DNA from: Segatella copri
Lineage (GTDB): Bacteria > Bacteroidota > Bacteroidia > Bacteroidales > Bacteroidaceae
DNA length: 12,310 nucleotides
Assembly: GCF_019127135.1 (NCBI RefSeq)
Contig: NZ_JAHOEA010000077.1
Coordinates: 1 to 12,310 of the forward strand
Reading direction: 5' to 3'
The notes under the pieces are model-generated. The model had not been told where the DNA came from and searched no databases. It saw nothing but the letters and a program-made list of their open reading frames with translations. Below, in pieces: positions 1-6,986 of the stretch (its first letter is position 1; every line of letters begins with the position of its first letter). The translations under genes were made by a program, and so were the position numbers.

Positions 1-494
1 CGAGAGACCTTTTTATCTTTGGCAGTTGGACAGGTATAGCTTTCATCGACATCAAGAACTTGACGGAAGATAACATCAGCATGGTAAACGGTGCTCCTTG
101 GATAGTGTCCAAGCGTCAGAAGACAGGCGTACCGTTCCAAATCAAGCTGATGGATATTCCCATGCAGATTGTTGAGAGATACAAGTCTTTCAGAAAAGAC
201 AACCACTTGTTCAATATCGGTAATCTTGACAGCATTAACAAGCGCATCAAGAAAGTTGCTGCAATGTGTGGTATAAAGAAGCATGTATCATTTCATGTCT
301 CACGTCATAGTTGGGCAGTTTTAGCCTTGGAGTATGGTATGCCGATAGAGAGCGTGAGCAAGATTCTTGGTCACACGAATATCACCACAACACAGATATA
401 CGCCAAGGTGACAAGCACAAAACTTGACCATGACATATCTGTCTTTGAAAGTCGAATCAAGGGGCATTTGCCTGTAATGGGAGGAATGGCATGA
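1..494 (+). CDS. Tyrosine recombinase/integrase, C-terminal part (5' end outside window)
   Basis: This is the catalytic domain of a phage-integrase-family tyrosine recombinase, which cuts and rejoins DNA through a 3'-phosphotyrosine intermediate. The frame is open from the window edge (codons begin at base 3), so the N-terminal arm-binding and core-binding domains lie outside. Visible catalytic elements are the beta-hairpin lysine in RQKTG (about 114-128), HVSR (H at 294-296, R at 303-305), LGH (H at 372-374) and the nucleophile tyrosine in QIYAKV (399-401). The usual first arginine box (TGLR) reads TGIAFID, with alanine at 39-41 where arginine is expected. Loss of this arginine is known in Bacteroides integrases such as IntDOT, so it need not mean inactivity. 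The stop overlaps the next start as ATGA (491-494), which implies translational coupling. Whether it mobilises an element or inverts a local segment cannot be decided without the left flank. Confidence 0.93.
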   Translation, partial: RDLFIFGSWTGIAFIDIKNLTEDNISMVNGAPWIVSKRQKTGVPFQIKLMDIPMQIVERYKSFRKDNHLFNIGNLDSINKRIKKVAAMCGIKKHVSFHVSRHSWAVLALEYGMPIESVSKILGHTNITTTQIYAKVTSTKLDHDISVFESRIKGHLPVMGGMA

Positions 495-862
495 AACGGA
501 CTGTAATCACCGTGGATGGCAATGGAAGGCTTTCCATTCCGTCCAACTTGGAGGACTTGTGGATGAGTGAGAGTGAGTTGATTGATATGCTTTATATCAC
601 TGCCCCGAAACTCAATACTGTGATACGAGCTATATATAAAGAGGGTATGTTGTCTATGTCGGAAGTCCAACGAAGGGAAGAACTTTCCAAGGGTATTTGG
701 CAAACGTTGTATGGATTCCCTATGGTTGTTGCCATTTGCTTCCGTCTAAACTCTAATGGTGCGGCACAACTTCGTGATGCCATCATCAAGAGATTGTACG
801 GAGCAAAAGAGAAAACAAACATTGTCTTGCAACTCTATGGAGGGATTAATTCCTTTAGTTGA
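491..862 (+). CDS. Recombinase-linked protein of unknown function (123 aa)
   Basis: I do not recognise a named family. The protein starts at an ATG overlapping the recombinase stop by four bases, so the two are almost certainly one operon. It begins MKRTVITVDGNGRLSIP and has a predicted soluble alpha/beta character, with no signal peptide or membrane segment. The middle is helical (SMSEVQRREELSKGIW), and the C-terminal third (FRLNSNGAAQLRDAIIKRLYG) looks like a compact helical unit. The VDGNGRLSIPSNLEDLWMSESELIDML part vaguely resembles a small beta-strand plus helix DNA-binding fold, but that is only an impression. From context it may be an accessory factor for recombination or an excision/integration regulator. 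It is followed by the repeat field at 894-1052 and then the terminator at 1075-1120. Confidence 0.8.
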   Translation: MKRTVITVDGNGRLSIPSNLEDLWMSESELIDMLYITAPKLNTVIRAIYKEGMLSMSEVQRREELSKGIWQTLYGFPMVVAICFRLNSNGAAQLRDAIIKRLYGAKEKTNIVLQLYGGINSFS

Positions 863-893
863 GAATGGTCGCTTTTTTGACGCTTCGATGATT

Positions 894-941
894 CGCTGTC
901 GTATTGACTTATTGACGTACTGATTCATTGTCGTATGGAAG
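894..941 (+). repeat. Three tandem 16-bp iteron-like repeats
   Basis: Three head-to-tail units of exactly 16 bases (894-909, 910-925, 926-941) share the core TG(T/A)CGTA(T/C)(T/G)GA, with CGTA starting at 900, 916 and 932. Spacing of about one and a half helical turns with a conserved core is typical of protein-binding arrays such as integrase arm sites, iterons or operators. They lie just downstream of the recombinase operon, so a recombinase or its partner is the likeliest ligand (inference). Confidence 0.6.
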
Positions 942-1002
942 TGCAGTTGCAATTTGATAAAGAAGTATCCATGCAAAGAAGTGTGTAAGCATATATGCAT
1001 TG

Positions 1003-1052
1003 ATGCCATACGTCTTACATTTTTATCGTATGACATATAAAACGTATGACAT
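1003..1052. repeat. Second cluster of CGTATG(A/G)CAT repeats, one inverted and two direct
   Basis: CGTATGGCAT lies on the minus strand at 1003-1012. Two identical plus-strand copies of CGTATGACAT lie at 1027-1036 and 1043-1052, again exactly 16 bases apart. The core matches the array at 894-941, so the two clusters form a two-part array about 60 bases apart, with one element in opposite orientation. This arrangement is seen at recombination sites and complex operators. Function is inferred. Confidence 0.6.
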
Positions 1053-1074
1053 GCAGGAATACATTTTTGTTCAT

Positions 1075-1120
1075 CCCGAGGAATGGCATTCAAGGAAAAC
1101 TCATTCTTCGGGATTTTTTT
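1075..1120 (+). terminator. Intrinsic terminator of the recombinase operon
   Basis: An 11-bp stem pairs 1075-1085 (CCCGAGGAATG) with 1102-1112 (CATTCTTCGGG), containing a single G-T wobble. The loop is 16 bases and is followed by a run of seven T at 1114-1120. It lies about 210 bases after the stop of the 123-aa gene, so the repeat field would be part of that transcript. Confidence 0.75.
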
Positions 1121-1159
1121 CGTTTTCATCCTTTAGCATAAAGAAAATGAGCCGTTCCT

Positions 1160-1178
1160 TGGAGGCTTTGCGCCTCCA
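1160..1178. repeat. Perfect 7-bp hairpin
   Basis: TGGAGGC (1160-1166) pairs with GCCTCCA (1172-1178) across a 5-base loop. There is no T-run on either strand, so it is not an obvious terminator. It begins the folded stretch that continues at 1240-1311. Confidence 0.5.
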
Positions 1179-1239
1179 GCCACTGGGCGAACCTCCGCAG
1201 TGTTTTCAATGGTATTAGATTTATTCTTGCCAAAACATG

Positions 1240-1311
1240 GTGTCCATAAAGACACAGCAAGGTATGTTTCGAGTTACTCGAAACCTTTTGGGTTACTCCC
1301 AAAGACCTTGC
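1240..1311. other. Folded element: hairpin plus three-way junction
   Basis: A first hairpin pairs 1240-1244 (GTGTC) with 1251-1255 (GACAC). One base later an outer stem pairs GCAAGGT (1257-1263) with ACCTTGC (1305-1311). This encloses two hairpins: GTTTCGAG/CTCGAAAC (1266-1273 with 1277-1284, loop TTA), and TTTGGG/CCCAAA (1287-1292 with 1298-1303, loop TTACT). All four helices are perfect. The DNA lies between convergent transcripts, downstream of the plus-strand terminator and within about 75 bases of the receptor gene's stop on the minus strand. It could be a structured RNA (3' UTR or small RNA) on either strand or a recombination/cruciform site. The remainder of 863-1385 shows no gene. Confidence 0.6.
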
Positions 1312-1385
1312 CATAAATGGATGTATTTCTCTCCAAAGTTGAGAAATAATAAAAACTTTATTTTACAACACCTGTTTTGTTAGGT

Positions 1386-3956
1386 TTACATTGTTAGTTT
1401 TACAGTGCAGACACACTCTCTTCCCCTCAGTAGATAGTTATACGTGAAGGTATTGACGGAATTATAGATAGTGTATGCATATTGGCGTTGATTCAAAATG
1501 TTCCTGATGTCAAAAGAAATCTTCATGGCTTTCTTCCTATATGACAACCCCATATCGAGCAAACTCATTGTCTTTGACACATCTTTCGTCAATTCATTCT
1601 TTACAATGTCAGCAGAAGTGTCGAATGTAAAGCCATCGAATGGCATGAGTTTCAATGACACTTTGTGTTGTTGGCTCAGATAGCTGTTGTTCTGATACTC
1701 CGTGGAAAGATAAGTTTTGGCAAACATTCCGTTATAAGCCAACTCCACATACTTGCAAGGCTGTGAAGTCAGATATGGGGAGAATGCCCAACTCTTCCAA
1801 GTGTATTCCTGCTGAAAATCATTCTGCAAAGTCGTTTGTCGCTTCCATTGGTAGCCACCATTCAAGGAAATCTTTGTCTTGATGGGTTCTATAAATTTAG
1901 TGACACCAACTTGCCCCATAAAACTTCTACCTGTATTTGGGGCATATATCTTCGACATCGTGATGAGAGTAGAACTTGCATCTTGACTCATCAGTAAGTT
2001 GTTCTTTTCCTGATTATATAGAAAGTCTGCATTGAAGAACCACATTTTCAGTGGTATCTTATAGTCGTAATGCAATGAGGCGTTCAAACTCTTGTTGTCC
2101 GCCAAGATACCAGAGCCAACCTTCAGCGAGGTGTCATTGAATCTGACGGGTGTTTTCAAGAAATCCAAAATGTCCCCAAAGGTGCGAGCATAGAATATAT
2201 TGGTGCGAAGTACCGAGCGAGAAGTTACCTTATAGTTGCAATATACGCTAGGACAAACAGAATAATACCAAGAACCAGACGATGCGCTTTCCAAGTTGTC
2301 CTTATGGATTATATAGTCTATGCGCATAGGTATTTCCAATCGGAAGACATATTTATATTGAGGATGTGAGTACTCATATTGTGGTACCAGAGCCATTCTG
2401 AGATTCTGCATATTCACATCATTGCTCTCGTCTGTAGGGTGCAGGCTTGTTTGCACCTTATCCATATAATAATTCAGCAATATTGGTAAATAAATACGAG
2501 AATAGAGATGCTTCTTAGACATTGAGAGAGTATTCTCTGTACGAAAACTTCTTCCATTGGCATTTTGTACCACATTATCGGTAGTTTCCTTGTTAAGAGT
2601 TATCTTTCCCATAGGAGAACCTTGATACGACATGATAGACGTAACCGCCCAACACAAATCCTTGTGATGCCACAAGGTAGAGAACTTGTTGTTCACATAA
2701 AACTCTCTCATGGTCTGCTTCTGGTTAAAGAGAGAACCGTTCTCTTTAGTAGGCAATTCTGATGTCAGAAAAGAACCTGTGCTCGACAGTGTGTTGCTAA
2801 GATAAGTCTTTTCTGAGTTGTCCTTGTATTCCAACTGGATGCTTGGGCGATGTATGGTTGATAGGGGAGAATACTCTTGGGCGATAATGACATTGTTATC
2901 CGCATCCGCATAACTTCTCGTCAAGCTATAGTCGTACTGACTTTTGGCATAGCTATACCCGATATTACCTTTTAGGGTAACATCCTTTCTTATCTTTCTC
3001 AATATGTTGAATGACAATAATCTATCTGTTGGTGAGGCATATCTGTCAACTTCAATAGGAGGAGTGGAAGCGGAAATGTTCTCTAATAAATTAGACAACG
3101 TAGATAATGTCTCTTTGTTGTCAAAGTGATTCGTCCCATCAGTCAATGCAAACTGATTGATATTGTCTGCTTTTAGCGAAGCCAACATTTGAAAGTTGGA
3201 TTTGAAGAGCATACCGGCACCATTGATTTCATATAAGGTGTGTTTGCCTGCCCCTAATGACACTCCATAAGAGCCTACAGGCTTAAACTTTGCCTTGTTG
3301 CTCATGTTCACATTGATAGCCACGTTGTCTGAGAATACATCTTTGTTGGCTTTTACGGCTTGGTGGTTACTCAACACTTGGACTGAGTTGACAAAAGAAG
3401 CGGGTATATTGGTAGTGGCAATGTTGTATCGTCCACCCAACAAATCCATGCCATTGATATAGAAGTTAGAAATCTCCTTGCCCAGATATTTGATAGAACC
3501 TTTGTCGCCTACTTCAATGCCAGGGAGTTTCTTCATGGCATCTTTCAGCGTATAGTCATTCTTTCCGATATACGAGGCTAAGTTGTATGACAAAGTATCC
3601 CCTCGTTGGTAGATGGCTGGAGCTTTTACAACAACCTCTTTTAGGTCTGTGGTCTTTTCCTTTAGATTGAAGTTGCACTCTTGTGAGACATTCTTGATTT
3701 CTCTTTTGGTTTTCTCGTATCCGATGGCTTCGGCAGTGACGATTAGCTGCTTGGCATCTGACTTTAGTGTTATCTTATAAGTTCCATTTTCTGATGTTCT
3801 CGCAAAGCCAAGAGTAGCCTTATCGGCATTAACTCTTACGATGACACCTTCCAAAGCCGTGCCAATGGTGTCACGCACTATTCCTGTAACTACACTTTGG
3901 GCAAAAGTGCAGTTACAGAGACAAGCTAACATCATTAAAATCAGAAATCTTCTCAT
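1386..3956 (-). CDS. TonB-dependent-receptor-like outer-membrane protein with CarboxypepD_reg domain
   Basis: This is a large outer-membrane beta-barrel protein of 856 aa, counted from the ATG at 3956; a TTG three codons upstream is less likely. The order is a signal peptide (MRRFLILMMLACLCNCTFAQ), an N-terminal CarboxypepD_reg-like beta-sandwich (about residues 20-105, VTGIVRDTIGTALEGVIVRV), a TonB-box-like linker (LKEVVVKAP), a plug-like region (about 115-215, including LKDAMKKLPGIEV and NFYINGMDLLGG), then a long barrel rich in alternating aromatic strands, ending with a terminal strand (CVCTVKLTM). It is shorter than classical SusC proteins (about 1000 aa), and no SusD partner is nearby. 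It is the last gene of a minus-strand operon, 18 bases after the GLPGLI gene. The family imports ligands across the outer membrane using TonB energy. The substrate is unknown. Confidence 0.88.
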   Translation of the reverse strand: MRRFLILMMLACLCNCTFAQSVVTGIVRDTIGTALEGVIVRVNADKATLGFARTSENGTYKITLKSDAKQLIVTAEAIGYEKTKREIKNVSQECNFNLKEKTTDLKEVVVKAPAIYQRGDTLSYNLASYIGKNDYTLKDAMKKLPGIEVGDKGSIKYLGKEISNFYINGMDLLGGRYNIATTNIPASFVNSVQVLSNHQAVKANKDVFSDNVAINVNMSNKAKFKPVGSYGVSLGAGKHTLYEINGAGMLFKSNFQMLASLKADNINQFALTDGTNHFDNKETLSTLSNLLENISASTPPIEVDRYASPTDRLLSFNILRKIRKDVTLKGNIGYSYAKSQYDYSLTRSYADADNNVIIAQEYSPLSTIHRPSIQLEYKDNSEKTYLSNTLSSTGSFLTSELPTKENGSLFNQKQTMREFYVNNKFSTLWHHKDLCWAVTSIMSYQGSPMGKITLNKETTDNVVQNANGRSFRTENTLSMSKKHLYSRIYLPILLNYYMDKVQTSLHPTDESNDVNMQNLRMALVPQYEYSHPQYKYVFRLEIPMRIDYIIHKDNLESASSGSWYYSVCPSVYCNYKVTSRSVLRTNIFYARTFGDILDFLKTPVRFNDTSLKVGSGILADNKSLNASLHYDYKIPLKMWFFNADFLYNQEKNNLLMSQDASSTLITMSKIYAPNTGRSFMGQVGVTKFIEPIKTKISLNGGYQWKRQTTLQNDFQQEYTWKSWAFSPYLTSQPCKYVELAYNGMFAKTYLSTEYQNNSYLSQQHKVSLKLMPFDGFTFDTSADIVKNELTKDVSKTMSLLDMGLSYRKKAMKISFDIRNILNQRQYAYTIYNSVNTFTYNYLLRGRECVCTVKLTM

Positions 3957-3974
3957 ATTTATCAATCTCTTTGT

Positions 3975-4805
3975 TTACTTCAATTCGAGAGGAACATATC
4001 CATTAGGGCGCACTCTCAGTACCACACCATTGACCAAGGCACTATGCCCACCATCCTCATATTTCTGAATAGTCATCTCGCTGATGGATTCTGCAGGAAT
4101 GTTGCCCATAGGATTTTGCTCAAACTTATTCTTCGCCTTGACAAACTGTTCCCTCGAAGTCTTGATGGTATTGGTGTAAGGCTTGAAGTTCATAGGGGTG
4201 CTTGATTTACGGAAAGTTATAGCTTTGAACTTATGTCTGCCTTCTGAATCCTTTGCTGCCAATACCAAGCCTGGCAAACCACAAAGTTTCCATGGTCCAA
4301 AGGATGCTGGTATCTCCGTGGAATACCAAACAGTCCAAGTTCTTCCACCATATTCTCCAACAGCTTTCTGACAGGTGTAACCACAGATAGTGTCAATGCC
4401 CTCGCTCAGATTCCAATTTATGGGATTGGCACTTTCCGTATAGCTGTAGTAGTTTGGCGTGATTACGCTATAAACGGTCAGTTTGCCCTTAGGCACATTT
4501 TGAGAGACTGATTGGTCGAAAAGCAAATCATTTCTCTTTTCCCGTGTCTTGAACTTTTGAATCTCTGATTCTGGCGCTTTGCAAGCAATGGCTGAGTCTG
4601 CTTGAAACGCAGTGTAATCAGAGAACATAGCTGAGTTTCTGCCAATTTGAAGAATGGTAGAAGTGACATCAGAAGAGCCTTTGTCATTCTTCATTTGGTA
4701 CTCGTAGATGCATTCGTATTCATCTACGGAAGAGGAACTCGTTTTCTGCCCGAATGTCTCTGATGTTAGGCAGATGGCGGTTATCAATAAAACAATCTTT
4801 TTCAT
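3975..4805 (-). CDS. GLPGLI family protein, secreted
   Basis: The signature GLPGLVL, within GPWKLCGLPGLVLAAKDSEG, lies at about residues 176-182 and defines the GLPGLI family, a Bacteroidetes group of unknown function often found beside TonB-type receptors. I start it at the ATG at 4805 (276 aa), because that gives a proper signal peptide (MKKIVLLITAICLTSETFGQ). An alternative start 18 codons upstream would put charged residues first and run into the preceding gene. A CGYTC pair (cysteines about 141 and 145) is typical of the family, and may pair with each other or bind a ligand. The protein is probably periplasmic or outer-membrane associated. It sits between the LRR gene (29-base gap) and the receptor gene (18-base gap), so the three are likely cotranscribed and act together at the envelope. 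Confidence 0.88.
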   Translation of the reverse strand: MKKIVLLITAICLTSETFGQKTSSSSVDEYECIYEYQMKNDKGSSDVTSTILQIGRNSAMFSDYTAFQADSAIACKAPESEIQKFKTREKRNDLLFDQSVSQNVPKGKLTVYSVITPNYYSYTESANPINWNLSEGIDTICGYTCQKAVGEYGGRTWTVWYSTEIPASFGPWKLCGLPGLVLAAKDSEGRHKFKAITFRKSSTPMNFKPYTNTIKTSREQFVKAKNKFEQNPMGNIPAESISEMTIQKYEDGGHSALVNGVVLRVRPNGYVPLELK

Positions 4806-4834
4806 ATCCTTTGTCTTTATTGTTGATACTAATG

Positions 4835-5626
4835 TTATTTCTCTTGGCTTACTGGGCAATTCATAAATGCGGAAGAGTCAACTTTGGGATTAGAATTATA
4901 CTTCACGAATAAAAGTGACTCGCAGTTTCCAAATGCTCTATATCCGATTTTCTGCAAAGATGCAGGGAGATTGATGCCTTTAAGGTTAATGCATCGGGCA
5001 AAGGCAAAATCGGAGATCTCTCTCAAATTGTTCGGAAAGACTATGCGTTCCAAGTTCTTGCAACCAGAAAATGCACGGTCGTTAATTACTTCTAGTTGAT
5101 TCTTGAATACAAGGGCCTTTATGCCTTCGCAACAAGTGAAAGCCTGTCTTCCTATTTTGCTCACATGCTCAGGTATCACGGATATGCAGACCTTATTACA
5201 ATCCCAAAATGTCCATTCACCGATTTCTTGCAAACTGTCCGGCAAGACGCTAAGCTCTAATTGATGATCCATATTGAATGCACTATTGCCGATATACCTC
5301 ACTGTGTTTGGCATCTTTACGGTTTGAAGATTCTCACAAGTATTGAAAGCTCGTTTTTCTATAATCAGCAAATTGTCGGGAAGGATGACTTGCTTGATGT
5401 ACTTATTCATTTCAAAAGCCATTTCTCCTATTACTTTTACATCCTTAAGCTCTTGGATGTTATTAAAATCCACAACAGAGTCTTTTCCTTCCCATTTCAC
5501 AAGGCGAGTTCCATATTGTGAATCTTCTACCGTAAAATGGCTCTTTCCTTTTGCCAATGAAAGTGTTGGTAACCAACAAAGGCATAGCAGAAATAGTACA
5601 GCAACAGAAATCTTACTTTTTATCAT
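4835..5626 (-). CDS. BspA-type leucine-rich-repeat surface protein
   Basis: A secreted protein of 263 aa with a signal peptide (MIKSKISVAVLFLLCLCWLPTLSLA). From about residue 57 to 255 it consists of nine repeats of the BspA/Treponema LRR type (LRR_5). The hallmark AF (once TF) recurs near residues 70, 93, 116, 139, 162, 185, 208, 231 and 253, an almost exact 23-residue period, with the pattern IxxxAFxxCxxLxxIxLPxxL. Such proteins bind host or microbial ligands at the cell surface. It is short for the family and lacks an obvious C-terminal sorting domain or lipobox, so it may be periplasmic or bound to its operon partners. It is the first gene of the operon with the GLPGLI protein and the receptor. 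I found no convincing Bacteroidetes promoter in the 119 bases upstream, only a weak TTTG-containing candidate at 5656-5663 on the minus strand. Confidence 0.88.
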   Translation of the reverse strand: MIKSKISVAVLFLLCLCWLPTLSLAKGKSHFTVEDSQYGTRLVKWEGKDSVVDFNNIQELKDVKVIGEMAFEMNKYIKQVILPDNLLIIEKRAFNTCENLQTVKMPNTVRYIGNSAFNMDHQLELSVLPDSLQEIGEWTFWDCNKVCISVIPEHVSKIGRQAFTCCEGIKALVFKNQLEVINDRAFSGCKNLERIVFPNNLREISDFAFARCINLKGINLPASLQKIGYRAFGNCESLLFVKYNSNPKVDSSAFMNCPVSQEK

Positions 5627-5745
5627 AATCTTCTATTTTTAGTGTTCTTTATATTCAAAGACGAAAGAATGATAAAAGGGTAAACTACTTTTTCTGCTTT
5701 CTGTCATTGATAGCAATTCCTTTCATGGTAAATATACTTTAGCAC

Positions 5746-6969
5746 CTACTCATTTTTGTTCCATTCATCCAATATATAGCGGTATTTCTTTCGCTCTGTA
5801 TTGTTTATCTCAAGATTAGCACCGAAATAGGAATTGTCAAAACTTGCATCATAGTTCCAGTCGCCAAGGGTAAATTTAAACAATGCGGGCAGATGTAAGT
5901 CGATGTCTATGGCACGAACAGAATCATTGACATGTTTCAACTTGATTGAGCCAGGGTTCCACATACCCAATGCTTTCTGATTTCCAGCGATGTAAACATC
6001 TTGTTTCGCATCTTTTACGACAATCTCTATATGCTTGCGATATACTTCCTTAGAAAGTATCGTCGAATCTTTGTCAGCTAAGGAGTTGATGGAGTCCAAA
6101 TACTCAAAATAGCCTTGATAGGCATCATGAAGAGCAAAAGGCAACGATGAGAGATGACTCCAATCCATATAAGATTTTCGCTTCCATGTGATATTGCTTG
6201 GCAACTGTTTGGCATCAAGATACTGGTAGACTATATCTCTTGCTGGTTTCCAATATTTCCAATTTCCACCAATCCTTTCCTCACCAGCATCGCTAAAGAA
6301 GAGATAGCGATTTTTGTTCGTATCGAACTTATAATTGCAGAATTGTGCAGCAAGCAACTTTCTGTCCTTGCCGAAAGTCATGTTGGGAGAGAGGAAGAAG
6401 TAATCTGTGAATGGGGCGCAATTGATGAGACTTTGCATCATAAACGATGCTCCCAAAGAGTGACCAATACCTAAGCTCCTCTCCGTTACCCGATAATGAT
6501 TGCGGATATAAGGCATTAACTCTTCCTTTACGAATTTCATCAGATTCTCAGCCTGGCCTCCATGTCCCTGATAACTTTTTATTGTGGCGCTATCGTTTGG
6601 TAAGAAATCATCTTGTCGGCTATAGGCTTCTGTTTGTGGGCTACAGATACCAACGACAATGTACCATTTGGGCTCTTTTTGAAACAAAGGCCAAGCGCAT
6701 GCCATGAAAAACTCTTCCATGGTTTGGGCATCTGTTGTATAGATAACATCAAAGTCTTGTGCATCGTAATATGGGTATGAAGGCGGTAAACGTACAAACA
6801 CTTTTCGCTTGAAGTTAAAATACTTCGATTTTAGCATAAGGGTGTCTATTCTTCCTGTAGTATAAATGTCTTTCTCTTGGAAAAGAGTAATGTTGCTATT
6901 TGTGCTCTCAGATGATTTGCAAGAGCACAATAGTAGGATGATGGAGAATATAAATGCAATTTGTTTCAT
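5746..6969 (-). CDS. Lipoprotein alpha/beta-hydrolase esterase (EsteraseD type) with C-terminal CBM20-like domain
   Basis: A 407-aa exported hydrolase. The N-terminus (MKQIAFIFSIILLLCSCKSS) has a lipobox, with the modified cysteine at residue 17. Residues about 50-290 match the putative-esterase family: FVRLPPSYPYY, then GHSLGAS with nucleophile Ser171, the FFSDAGEE acid region (Asp227 or Glu230) and DWSHLSSLPFALHDAYQGYF, where His272 fits the catalytic histidine. Residues about 310-400 form a separate beta-domain (DVYIAGNQKALGMWNPGSIKL, then FKFTLGDW) resembling CBM20-type starch-binding or CBM48-like modules. Likely role: ester cleavage on an extracellular, perhaps glycan-linked, substrate at the cell surface. 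The start lies 17 bases downstream of the AbiEii toxin stop with no promoter visible between them, so readthrough from the toxin operon is possible. The substrate cannot be read from the sequence. Confidence 0.85.
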   Translation of the reverse strand: MKQIAFIFSIILLLCSCKSSESTNSNITLFQEKDIYTTGRIDTLMLKSKYFNFKRKVFVRLPPSYPYYDAQDFDVIYTTDAQTMEEFFMACAWPLFQKEPKWYIVVGICSPQTEAYSRQDDFLPNDSATIKSYQGHGGQAENLMKFVKEELMPYIRNHYRVTERSLGIGHSLGASFMMQSLINCAPFTDYFFLSPNMTFGKDRKLLAAQFCNYKFDTNKNRYLFFSDAGEERIGGNWKYWKPARDIVYQYLDAKQLPSNITWKRKSYMDWSHLSSLPFALHDAYQGYFEYLDSINSLADKDSTILSKEVYRKHIEIVVKDAKQDVYIAGNQKALGMWNPGSIKLKHVNDSVRAIDIDLHLPALFKFTLGDWNYDASFDNSYFGANLEINNTERKKYRYILDEWNKNE

Positions 6970-6986
6970 AACTATCTGTTTTAATA

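Noticed and set aside
1000..1218. A 72-codon plus-strand frame spanning repeats and the terminator
   Set aside because: It would have to be translated through the intrinsic terminator at 1075-1120 and the CGTATGACAT repeats. Its codons look like non-coding sequence.
1126..1314. A 62-codon minus-strand frame across the folded region
   Set aside because: It is read through the perfect hairpins, starts in the three-way junction, has no family resemblance, and its composition follows the repeats.
863..1385. Repeats considered as a CRISPR array
   Set aside because: The units are 16 bases, directly abutting and degenerate, with no unique spacers of constant length and no cas genes nearby.
3957..3965. 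TTG start for the receptor gene three codons upstream
   Set aside because: The ATG at 3956 directly precedes a normal signal peptide, so the TTG is unnecessary.
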